A stretch of DNA of 64,000 nucleotides from positions 186,001-250,000 of the forward strand of contig JAIYAN010000012.1 in the NCBI GenBank assembly GCA_027489035.1. Direction: 5' to 3'. How positions within the stretch are numbered: position 1 is the first letter of the stretch; the number at the start of each line of letters is the position of its first letter. Below are positions 36,468 to 43,985 of this stretch, in pieces. The stretch comes from Chitinophagaceae bacterium. GTDB taxonomy: Bacteria > Bacteroidota > Bacteroidia > Chitinophagales > Chitinophagaceae. The notes under the pieces are model-generated. The model had not been told where the DNA came from, ran no database searches, and saw only the letters and a program-made list of their open reading frames with translations. A program made the translations under genes and the position numbers.

Positions 36468-37412
36468 ATGCGATATTTATTAAAATTAATAGTCATTTCG
36501 ATTTTACTAAATTCTTGTAAAAAAGACGACAATCCCATTACAACTGCTGACAAACCAAGCGAACAAAAAACCATAAACCTTACTATCGACGGGAATGCAA
36601 GAAGCTTTATTGTATATCTTCCAACAGGTTACAACAATGCTGGCAAAATGCCATTGATTTTTGCCATACATGGTGGAAGTGGAACGCCAGAGGGAATGAT
36701 AAACATTGCTAATTTCAAACCTATTGCCGAAAGAGATAAAGTGGTTTTGGTTTATCCAGCTGGAATTCAAAACAACTGGAATGATGGACGACCAACAACA
36801 CCTAATCAATTAGGAATTAATGATGTTGGTTTTTTCAACCAAATGTGCGATTACATGATAAATAATTATTCGGTTGAAGGCACTAAAATTTATGCTACAG
36901 GAATTTCTAATGGCGGTTTTATGTCTTCTCGTTTGGGATGTGAATTGAGTAATCGAATTGCAGCTATTGCAGTGGATGCAGCAACAATTGAAGCAACTAC
37001 GATTTCACCAAATTGCAATCCTGGTCGACCAGTGCCAGCCATATATATTCACGGAACATCAGATCCTTTTGTTCCATTTACCGGAGGACAAATGACCGCA
37101 GGAGGTACTGCTGGAGGAACTGTTTTATCTCATTTTCAATCAATAGATAAATGGGTAACGATAAATGGCTGTAATACTACGCCAACCATTACAGATTTGC
37201 CAGACATTGCAAACGACGGAACAACTATAAAACAAAGAGTTTATTCAGGTGGCATAAATGGTAGTGAAGTGGTAAGTTATGTGGTCTTGAATGGTGGACA
37301 TACTTGGCCTCAAGGGTATCAGTATTTGAACGAAGCAATCATTGGTAAAACAAGTCAAGATATGAATGCCTGCGAAGTCATTTGGACTTTCTTTAAAAGG
37401 TTTAATAGATAA
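36468..37412 (+). CDS. Lipoprotein esterase of the PHB-depolymerase/feruloyl-esterase family
   Basis: A 314-residue alpha/beta hydrolase with a lipoprotein signal (lipobox ending LNSC, C17). Seen: oxyanion motif AIHGGSGTPEG (66-76), nucleophile elbow GISNGG with S147, a downstream GTSDPFVPF with the acid, and GGHTWPQ with the His. The family (LpqC-like) hydrolyses polyhydroxybutyrate oligomers or feruloyl esters; the real substrate is unknown. Confidence 0.88.
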   Translation: MRYLLKLIVISILLNSCKKDDNPITTADKPSEQKTINLTIDGNARSFIVYLPTGYNNAGKMPLIFAIHGGSGTPEGMINIANFKPIAERDKVVLVYPAGIQNNWNDGRPTTPNQLGINDVGFFNQMCDYMINNYSVEGTKIYATGISNGGFMSSRLGCELSNRIAAIAVDAATIEATTISPNCNPGRPVPAIYIHGTSDPFVPFTGGQMTAGGTAGGTVLSHFQSIDKWVTINGCNTTPTITDLPDIANDGTTIKQRVYSGGINGSEVVSYVVLNGGHTWPQGYQYLNEAIIGKTSQDMNACEVIWTFFKRFNR

Positions 37413-37483
37413 TAATTTTTATTTAATTCTTGTTTCAAGTACAACAACAAATTGAAAAAGAAAGTGCAAACTGATAAATTTTA

Positions 37484-37491
37484 TACTTTTG
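37484..37491 (+). promoter_or_regulatory. -7 box candidate for the small peptide, copy 1
   Basis: TACTTTTG matches TAnnTTTG 22 bases before the peptide ATG. Copy 2 has TACTTTTA at the same place. Confidence 0.4.
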
Positions 37492-37513
37492 TTTTGTAAC
37501 CTTTCTATCTTTT

Positions 37514-37624
37514 ATGAATAAGTTAGTTCATTTTTTTAATAAGTACCGAAATGAAATTATTGTCGGCATTCTTGTGTTTCTCTTTTTCATTTTCAGAGAT
37601 ATAATTAAGTCCTTCCTGACTTAA
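37514..37624 (+). CDS. Small single-span membrane peptide, copy 1
   Basis: A 36-residue frame: a basic amphipathic N-terminus (MNKLVHFFNKYRNE), a hydrophobic span IIVGILVFLFFIF, then RDIIKSFLT. It aligns without gaps to the 35-residue frame at 39260, with three substitutions before the last residue (Q/H, K/N and V/I, plus D/N at position 2) while other base changes are silent. Size and layout resemble type I toxins or small membrane regulators. No database support is available to me. Confidence 0.55.
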   Translation: MNKLVHFFNKYRNEIIVGILVFLFFIFRDIIKSFLT

Positions 37625-37664
37625 CTCTTCTGTTCTTTAGAATTGGTCTTTCAAACTATTTGGT

Positions 37665-38501
37665 TCATCTGCTATTAATGAAATTATTGAATTCAGCTTT
37701 TGCTAATGTGTTTGAAAATAGTGCCGTATGACCACCTGGTATTTCGACAAATTGACTATTCTGACAAGTTGTGCAGTTTAAAATTTCTTGCTTAAAACTT
37801 GGCCAAGAATACAATTGAATAGGTGAGTCATTTAGTCCTTGAATAAACAAAATATCAGACTTGAATCCATTAGTAAAATTCAGTAATGACCTTTCAAAAT
37901 AAGCACTTGAATTGGTGGTTGTTAAACCATAAACATTTTTTAATTTTAAGCAGGTAGTGCTAGATTGAACCTGGCCATTTTCTTCAAGCCCACACCTATA
38001 AACAAGATTAAGTGGACCTGGAGAATTGGCAATTACACCATTTGTTTGATGCATTGTATTTAAACGAGTAACTAGGTAACCTCCTTGAGAGTGTCCGGCT
38101 AAAAATATTTTTCCTACAGTAATTCCTAATTCTTGATTTGCTTTATTTTTTACCCATAACAATGCCGCTTCTGCTTGCGTAATATTGTCACCGAAAAGTA
38201 TATTCTCTTGAGGGTGTGCAACACTGACTATCATCATAGTCTTATTATCTAGGATACCTTTGAAACTATCAAGTGCTGTATTTGCAGCAGTTATTATTTC
38301 ACTGTCTGCTTGAACTGTGCCGTGAAATACTAAAAGCACATCAAGATTATTAACAGCAGGTTTGTCTATTATAACATCAACGCTTACATTATTGTATGTA
38401 ATATTCTTTGTTATTCTATATGCGGTCGGCGTTTCAACTTGATTATTCTTTTTACAAGAGAAAAGAATAAATATTAGTATCGGTATGTAAAACAATTTCA
38501 T
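37665..38501 (-). CDS. Lipoprotein alpha/beta hydrolase
   Basis: A 278-residue protein with lipobox FSC (C16) and an alpha/beta-hydrolase core: oxyanion-type VFHGT (58-62), nucleophile elbow AGHSQGG with S138, a late Asp region (GLNDSPIQLY) and PGGHTALF for the catalytic His. The Cys residues near 222-225 (CTTC) may form a disulfide. It faces the esterase at 36468 but the two are not similar enough to call paralogues. Substrate unknown. Confidence 0.85.
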   Translation of the reverse strand: MKLFYIPILIFILFSCKKNNQVETPTAYRITKNITYNNVSVDVIIDKPAVNNLDVLLVFHGTVQADSEIITAANTALDSFKGILDNKTMMIVSVAHPQENILFGDNITQAEAALLWVKNKANQELGITVGKIFLAGHSQGGYLVTRLNTMHQTNGVIANSPGPLNLVYRCGLEENGQVQSSTTCLKLKNVYGLTTTNSSAYFERSLLNFTNGFKSDILFIQGLNDSPIQLYSWPSFKQEILNCTTCQNSQFVEIPGGHTALFSNTLAKAEFNNFINSR

Positions 38502-38804
38502 AATATTCTAATTTTATCAATAGATATCAAATACAAATATTGGTTTAATTAAGTGGCGTAAACTTACCACTGAACAATTGGCGTTTTAAAATTTGTTTTA
38601 CCAAAATACAATAATTTTTTTGTGTCTTTTTGTTTTTATAACTGAACTGTAAATTTAAAAAAGGTTTTTTCTAATAATTAATGACTCAATAATAGAATTA
38701 TAGTTGCAACTTTCATCATTAAAGTTATCAAGTGCCCATCAGTGAGTTAAGCTCCTACGTCTTTTTTCAGTTTTTTTGTATTTTCATATGCACAATTAAA
38801 TAAG
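38502..38804. other. Gene-free spacer with module remnant
   Basis: The first half is AT-rich with one weak inverted repeat (AGTGG...CCACT at 38552-38571). At 38695-38750 it carries the TATAGTTGCAACTTTC palindrome flank followed by CATCAGTGAGTTAAGCT, a partial copy of the tRNA-terminator module without its hairpin. No gene is supported. Confidence 0.6.
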
Positions 38805-39218
38805 ATGGCAACAAAGAAAAGTTGGCTTGATAAATTGAATGAAAATAAAGAGCCAAAAATTAAAAGAATTGATATTGACTTTGCCGATATTCCATCAGGC
38901 AGTAATATGCTAATTGCTACGCCAAAAATCATAGATAAGTATATTCAAGAAATTGGTGTCGGAAAGCGAATAAATATAAAAACATTACGGAAAGACCTTG
39001 CTATAGCGCATAATGCTGATTACACTTGTCCTGTAACTACAGGAATATTTTTGCGAATTGTGGCAGAAGCAAATTATGAAAAGTTGCAACAAGGAAAACG
39101 TTTTGAGGAAATCACACCTTTTTGGAGAGCGATTGAACCGAATAGTGCATTAGCCAAGAAACTCACATTTGGACAAGATTTTTTAATAGAACAAATTGAA
39201 AAAGAAAGTACAAACTGA
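38805..39218 (+). CDS. MGMT-family (alkyltransferase-like) protein
   Basis: A 137-residue protein resembling the small proteins annotated as MGMT family: DKLNENKEPKI at the start, then LRKDLAIAHNADYTCPVTTGIFLRI with C75, and ITPFWRAI. The PCHR active-site motif of true O6-alkylguanine transferases is absent (TCPVTT instead), so methyl transfer is doubtful. Base composition does not stand out. Its last codons are duplicated at 37440. Confidence 0.65.
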   Translation: MATKKSWLDKLNENKEPKIKRIDIDFADIPSGSNMLIATPKIIDKYIQEIGVGKRINIKTLRKDLAIAHNADYTCPVTTGIFLRIVAEANYEKLQQGKRFEEITPFWRAIEPNSALAKKLTFGQDFLIEQIEKESTN

Positions 39219-39367
39219 AAAATTTTATACTTTTATAGTGTAACCTTTTATTATGTTTTATGGATAAGTTAGTTCAATTTTTTAAAAAGTACCGAAATGA
39301 AATCATTGTCGGCGTTCTTGTGTTTCTCTTTTTCATTTTCAGAGATATAATTAAGTCCTTCTTGTAA
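39192..39367 (+). repeat. 180-bp direct repeat, copy 2
   Basis: Matches 37440-37624. Here the complete MGMT-like gene precedes it, which suggests this copy is closer to the ancestral arrangement. Confidence 0.85.
39260..39367 (+). CDS. Small single-span membrane peptide, copy 2
   Basis: A 35-residue frame MDKLVQFFKKYRNEIIVG followed by VLVFLFFIFRDIIKSFL. A CTTCTTG/CAAGAAG hairpin (39358-39364 with 39373-39379) overlaps the stop codon and is lost in copy 1. It lies 41 bp after the MGMT-like gene. The conservation between copies supports it being a real gene. Confidence 0.6.
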   Translation: MDKLVQFFKKYRNEIIVGVLVFLFFIFRDIIKSFL

Positions 39368-39509
39368 AATTGCAAGAAGCTCAATCCTTATTTAATAATG
39401 TTTACAAACTAAATCATTAGGAAATCTCCGAAGATGGTCAAGCTTTCATCACTAAGTCGCCTTTTTTGCCCATTCATCATCTTAATTGTACTTTTAAAAA
39501 AATGATCAA

Positions 39510-39977
39510 ATGAACTTTAAAATAAAATCTTTGGAATCGAGCGAATTCTCATCGCTTTTCGATTTGGATATTTCCGCATTAGAAAAAATCGGTGCCATTA
39601 AAATGATCGTCGACGAATGTCCAGGTTTCCCTTGCAGGGTAAGTTTGGAAGACGCAGAAATAGGAGAAGAAGTTATTTTAATGCCTTATCAACATCACCA
39701 AACAAACTCTCCTTATCAAGCCAGCGGTCCAATCTTTGTCAGAAAAATTGCACAAACCGCTCAGTTAGAGATCAATCAAATTCCCAAAATGTTGAACCAT
39801 AGGTTATTGTCTTTGCGCGGTTATGATAGTAATGCCATCATGAAAGAAGCCACAGTTGTAGAAGGAAAAATCCTCAACGAAAAAATCAATGAGATTTTTG
39901 AAAACGAGGAAATACTTTATATTCACGTACATAATGCAAAGCCAGGTTGTTACAATTGTGTGGTGGAAAGGGGATAA
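39510..39977 (+). CDS. DUF1203 domain protein
   Basis: A 155-residue protein with the DUF1203 hallmarks: FPCRVSLEDAEIGEEVILMPY, SGPIFVRK, and the C-terminal YIHVHNAKPGCYNCVVERG. The clustered His and Cys suggest metal binding. Function unknown. Confidence 0.87.
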   Translation: MNFKIKSLESSEFSSLFDLDISALEKIGAIKMIVDECPGFPCRVSLEDAEIGEEVILMPYQHHQTNSPYQASGPIFVRKIAQTAQLEINQIPKMLNHRLLSLRGYDSNAIMKEATVVEGKILNEKINEIFENEEILYIHVHNAKPGCYNCVVERG

Positions 39978-40101
39978 GCTATAATCGTAATGAAAAGACC
40001 ATAAGAATTGGTATATACAAACAGTGATTGATCATTAAGACAAAATAAGTAACCGATTTTTTTGAAATACGTAAACCCTTTTCTTTTTTTATAACAGAAA
40101 A

Positions 40102-41562
40102 TCAGGATGTCGTTTTTTTTTGTTTTATCAATCTTGAAACCAAAGGCAAAAGAATGAGACCAGATAATGCTGCTATCGATCTTACGGGCCACCATTCAGG
40201 ATAATTTATTAACGCTGGAAAATCAAATAACGTTTCGCCACCCGCTGCTCTTAAAAATAGAGAAACTACAAACGCAACTATCGAACCATAAATATTGGCT
40301 TTTTTATCAAACAATGCCACAACTAACTGAGGAAAAAGTAGAACAAAAACTAAGTCGCTCGTAAAATACCATAGTTTCTGAACACTTTGAACCTTGAGTG
40401 CAATCAGCACAGCTGCGGTTCCTAAACTTAAAATGCTAATTCGAATTATTTTTCCAATATTACGTTTTGGTGAATTGGGTGCTATCAACCTCAGATACCA
40501 ATTCCACGAGAACATAGAGCCTGCTGACAATATTGAAGAACTAAAGCTGGAAGTTACAGCTCCCACAATAGCTATCAATCCCAATAGCGCCACCCAACGA
40601 GGTACTAGGTTTTGAAGGAGTAAGGGAATGGCAAGTGCGGGTTCCGACAAATTACCTTTCCAATAAACCACAGCAACAATACCTAAAATCAATGGAGGAA
40701 TAGTCATCAATATGGTTAATAGACCAGCAAGAATAGATTGATTTCTTGCGATTGAAGGTGTTTTACTTGAGAAAACACGTTGGAAATAACAATTCCATGG
40801 GATGCCACCTAATATGAGCATAATTGAAGTATCCCACCAAGATGTAATTCCTTGAAGATTCCAAAAAGAATTCACCTGAACAGGGGGCAATACATTTGCG
40901 GCTTCTCCTTTTAGACTTTTGTAATTTGTCCATGTAGTACTAAGATCATTTCCGGTAAAGTGTAATACAAATGGAATGGCGATAATCAGACCAATAGGTA
41001 TTAGTATCAGTTGAAACGCATCGGTGTAAGCAACTGCCCACAATCCACCAATCATGGTATAAAGCGTTACAATAGCTGCAGAAACAATAATTGCCGTTGT
41101 TAGGTCAATATTCAGAATTACCCCAAAAGTTGCGCCAATAGCTACCATTAGTTCCGCACTCCAAAATAGTTCTCCAAGAATTGCAGGAATTGATAATACT
41201 GCAGCCCATTTCTTACCAAAGCGTTCTTCAAATGGATCGATAAAAGTGGTGTATCCTCTTTTATGCATAACCGAAGCAAAAAAGACACCACCAAGAATTA
41301 GACTAAGTCCAAACCCAACGCCCCCTTGTAAAGCAAGGGGAATACTCGTGAATGTGCTTTCCCCGGTGCCTAAAATATATCCACCATCTACCCATGTTGC
41401 AGTCATCGTCATTGTGGCCATTATCAATGGCATTGACCTACCTGCTACCAGCATTTCCGAAGCGCTGCCTTTTTTTACTTTTTTAGAGGCATACCATCCG
41501 ATGAGAAGAAATATCACATACATGAGCATGGTAACACATACTCCAGTTAAATCCAAATTCAT
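40102..41562 (-). CDS. Sodium:solute symporter family protein
   Basis: A 486-residue membrane protein of the SSS family with about 13 predicted spans. The N-terminal MLVAGRSMPLIMATMTMTATWVDGG segment and the ITSWWDTSIMLILGGIPWNCYFQR region resemble high-affinity choline transporter-like members. The ligand is not predictable with confidence. Monocistronic. Confidence 0.87.
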   Translation of the reverse strand: MNLDLTGVCVTMLMYVIFLLIGWYASKKVKKGSASEMLVAGRSMPLIMATMTMTATWVDGGYILGTGESTFTSIPLALQGGVGFGLSLILGGVFFASVMHKRGYTTFIDPFEERFGKKWAAVLSIPAILGELFWSAELMVAIGATFGVILNIDLTTAIIVSAAIVTLYTMIGGLWAVAYTDAFQLILIPIGLIIAIPFVLHFTGNDLSTTWTNYKSLKGEAANVLPPVQVNSFWNLQGITSWWDTSIMLILGGIPWNCYFQRVFSSKTPSIARNQSILAGLLTILMTIPPLILGIVAVVYWKGNLSEPALAIPLLLQNLVPRWVALLGLIAIVGAVTSSFSSSILSAGSMFSWNWYLRLIAPNSPKRNIGKIIRISILSLGTAAVLIALKVQSVQKLWYFTSDLVFVLLFPQLVVALFDKKANIYGSIVAFVVSLFLRAAGGETLFDFPALINYPEWWPVRSIAALSGLILLPLVSRLIKQKKTTS

Positions 41563-41611
41563 CTTTTTATTTTTTAACTAATTGATGTGGAATATAAAAA
41601 GTAATTATACA

Positions 41612-41974
41612 CTATTTATTTTTATATCCCATAGATAATCCTGTGTCGCCAGTAACTTTTAGTTTAATAGCAACTTCCTCATTAGATTGGTTTTCAATTC
41701 TAATGGCAGTATTCTTATCTACATTTATTTTGATAGTAGAAGAAGGGTTTACTTTTATTTGAGAATCTCTTCCACCATTTATTGAGTATTGCCAAATGGT
41801 TATTTCATAATTAGAGGTATTAGTTATCCTAACTGAAAATTTACCGTGAACATTATTACCCAAAATGAATGCATCATTTGCTTTTATAAATGTAGAAGAC
41901 TTGAGCGACTTGAATGACAAACAGCCTGTAAGTATCAAGCACAATACAAAAACAGAAAAAATAATTTTATTCAT
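41612..41974 (-). CDS. Small putative lipoprotein
   Basis: A 120-residue protein with lipobox LILTGC (C18) and a beta-rich body (VRITNTSNYEITIWQY, IRIENQSNEEVAIKLKV), consistent with a small beta-sandwich on the membrane. Family unknown to me. Confidence 0.7.
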   Translation of the reverse strand: MNKIIFSVFVLCLILTGCLSFKSLKSSTFIKANDAFILGNNVHGKFSVRITNTSNYEITIWQYSINGGRDSQIKVNPSSTIKINVDKNTAIRIENQSNEEVAIKLKVTGDTGLSMGYKNK

Positions 41975-42109
41975 TAACGTGTGTTTGTATCATAAATGTA
42001 GTCTATAGTTTTCGAAGCATTACATGTACAAGCAATTCATCATTGAGTTATGGAATTTATCACATCACTTTTGACATATTTACTTTAATTTAGACTGAAA
42101 AGAATCCAA

Positions 42110-42685
42110 ATGAATATTTCAAAATTAGATCACCCAGCACTAATTTTAATCGACATTCAAAAAGGGTTTGATGATATTGCCTATTGGGGTGGACAGAGAA
42201 ATAATCCTAATGCAGAAAATAACGCAGAGGAACTTTTAAAAATTTGGAGAGAGAATCAACTACCCATATTTCACATCAAACACTGTTCTACCAATCCCAA
42301 TTCTTTACTTCATGCTTTGCATCCAGGAAATGAATTTAAAGAAATGGTGAAACCAATTTTAGGAGAATCCGTTATCAAAAAAAATGTAAACAGTGCTTTT
42401 ATTGGCACCAACCTAAAACAGTTACTTGATGAACAAAAAATAAATACGCTTGTCTTTGTTGGTTTAACAACAGACCATTGTGTGTCAACAACAACAAGAA
42501 TGGCAGGGAATTTTGGTTTTGAAACATACATAGTTTCAGACGCAACGGCTACATTTAATAAAACAGGTGTTGATGGTCAACATTATTCAGCAGAATTAAT
42601 TCACGAAACAGCATTGGCAAGTTTGAGTGGCGAGTTTGCAACAGTGGTTACAACAGCATTTTTGAAAACGGTATTCAATCAATAA
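42110..42685 (+). CDS. Isochorismatase-family cysteine hydrolase
   Basis: A 191-residue cysteine hydrolase. The catalytic triad is visible as D15 (LIDIQKGF), a Lys around 90-91 (VIKKNVNSAF) and C124 (TTDHCVSTT). Members hydrolyse isochorismate, nicotinamide or other amides; the substrate cannot be told. Confidence 0.9.
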   Translation: MNISKLDHPALILIDIQKGFDDIAYWGGQRNNPNAENNAEELLKIWRENQLPIFHIKHCSTNPNSLLHALHPGNEFKEMVKPILGESVIKKNVNSAFIGTNLKQLLDEQKINTLVFVGLTTDHCVSTTTRMAGNFGFETYIVSDATATFNKTGVDGQHYSAELIHETALASLSGEFATVVTTAFLKTVFNQ

Positions 42686-42911
42686 TTAAGGGTTTCACCT
42701 AGTTGCAAAATCAATCAATGATGTGTAGTAGCAGCTTTCGAGGAGAAAAAGCAGTTGTAAATAGCAATATAATATGTTAGGGTAGTGGCAACTTTTCTAT
42801 TTCCAAAAAACGTTGTAATCAAACACCTGAATATTGGTTTACCCAGTATTAAATTGATTAATGACGTAAAGATGTCGTTGAAATGACGCTATTACGAATT
42901 CATTCAAACAT

Positions 42912-42919
42912 TAAATTTG
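42912..42919 (+). promoter_or_regulatory. -7 box of the XRE regulator gene
   Basis: TAAATTTG ends 3 bases before the ATG at 42923, implying a leaderless transcript. The near-palindrome GTCGTTGAAATGAC (about 42871-42884) is shared with the 36165 copy and is a candidate operator. Confidence 0.5.
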
Positions 42920-42922
42920 CTT

Positions 42923-43303
42923 ATGAGTTTAGGGTTAAAAATTAAGGAGATTAGACTTGAAAGAGGGCTAACACAGAGTCAACTTGCTGATGAAACCGCC
43001 ATCACACTTAGAACAATTCAAAGAATTGAAAACAACGATGTTAAACCTAGTCTTCATTCATTGAAGGAGTTGAGTCGTGTTTTAGAAACAGATTTTTCTG
43101 CACTTAATTATAAATCGCAGGAAAAGCCCTATGAATTTAATGTAAACTTTAAAATAACAGATATGAATCAATTCATCAACGACCTTAAAGCCCTTGTTAA
43201 AAACCATTGGAAAGTTTTGGCAATAATTGTACTGGCCATTTGGCTTGTTACTAATTATACAGACATCAAAGCAGGTATCATGGATGGTTGGATTGGGAAA
43301 TAA
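42923..43303 (+). CDS. XRE-family regulator with C-terminal membrane span
   Basis: A 126-residue protein. Residues 1-65 form a helix-turn-helix (SQLADETAITLRTIQRIENN), a linker follows, and one membrane span lies at about 98-111 (VLAIIVLAIWLVTNY). It is probably membrane-tethered. I use ATG 42923 because the truncated relative at 36165 starts at the same place. The 80-residue membrane protein at 43337 is likely its operon partner. Confidence 0.85.
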   Translation: MSLGLKIKEIRLERGLTQSQLADETAITLRTIQRIENNDVKPSLHSLKELSRVLETDFSALNYKSQEKPYEFNVNFKITDMNQFINDLKALVKNHWKVLAIIVLAIWLVTNYTDIKAGIMDGWIGK

Positions 43304-43336
43304 AAAATGTTTTATTTTTAATTAAAAAAAATCAAC

Positions 43337-43579
43337 ATGAAATCTCCCTTCAGCAAATATCTCTACATCGGCTTTCTACTTTTAGGTTTGTATCAAGCAT
43401 TTTTTTCTAAAGACTATATCCAAGCAGCAGCTTCTCTTGGAATAGGAATGGCATTTGACCCATTCAATCCAGAACAAAAATGGAATGACCGTCCTATTTG
43501 GCAAAAAGCAGTTTTAATCATTCATCTTGCTTTGGTTGCAGCCATGTTTGGATTTGGAATTGGTATAAATGATAAATAA
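43337..43579 (+). CDS. Small membrane protein downstream of the XRE regulator
   Basis: An 80-residue protein with two or three predicted spans (about 7-24, 28-40 and 58-76) and a central NPEQKWNDRPIWQKA loop. It lies 33 bp after the XRE gene. No family recognised; XRE plus small membrane protein pairs are common in Bacteroidota. Confidence 0.75.
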   Translation: MKSPFSKYLYIGFLLLGLYQAFFSKDYIQAAASLGIGMAFDPFNPEQKWNDRPIWQKAVLIIHLALVAAMFGFGIGINDK

Positions 43580-43985
43580 ATTTCCAAGTAGTATAGTTTT
43601 TATTTGCCTGATATCAAACCATTAATTGCTTATACTTTTATCATTTATAGGAAAGAAAAAATAAATTGGTTATTCTTGTATAACGTAAACATTTTATTAT
43701 TTTTTTTCACAGATAGTTAATCATGATTCCAAATTTTGTGACCAATGTTAAGCCTATTTTCAGCTTTTTTTGTTTTAAAAATAGATACTTTATCTTCTAA
43801 TTCTCTGACATATTATTAAATCCATAGTTTTATTGGCTGAAAGTTTCATTGGGGTATTACAAATTTCCAAAATAAACAGTTGCATATTTGCTAATAAAAT
43901 CAAATTATTTATATAAGTTTACCCCCCAATAATGCACTGATAAAAGTGTTTTTCAAAGGGAGGTGCCATTAATATTTATTTTTAT
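43580..43985. other. 406-bp gene-free AT-rich spacer before the CotH operon
   Basis: No frame or RNA gene is supported. An imperfect inverted pair ATTGGGGTA (43849-43857) and TACCCCCCAAT (43920-43930) is the only structure seen, and no clear TAnnTTTG promoter was found. AGGGAGG at 43959-43965 is a possible purine-rich site, about 20 bases before the ATG. Confidence 0.5.

Larger units (their letters stand above)
37440..37624 (+). repeat. 180-bp direct repeat, copy 1
   Basis: This stretch matches 39192-39367 with scattered changes. It begins with the last nine codons of an MGMT-like gene (AAATTGAAAAAGAAAGTGC), continues through a non-coding spacer and ends with the small peptide gene. Only the tail of the MGMT-like gene is present here. 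Confidence 0.85.

Noticed and set aside
34605-38740. Integron cassette array
   Set aside because: No intI gene, no attC partner sites with RYYYAAC and genes in both orientations. Kept only as a low-interest question.
43849-43930. Inverted ATTGGGGTA/TACCCCCCAAT as regulator site for the CotH operon
   Set aside because: The halves differ by two bases and are 60 bases apart, so chance is likely.
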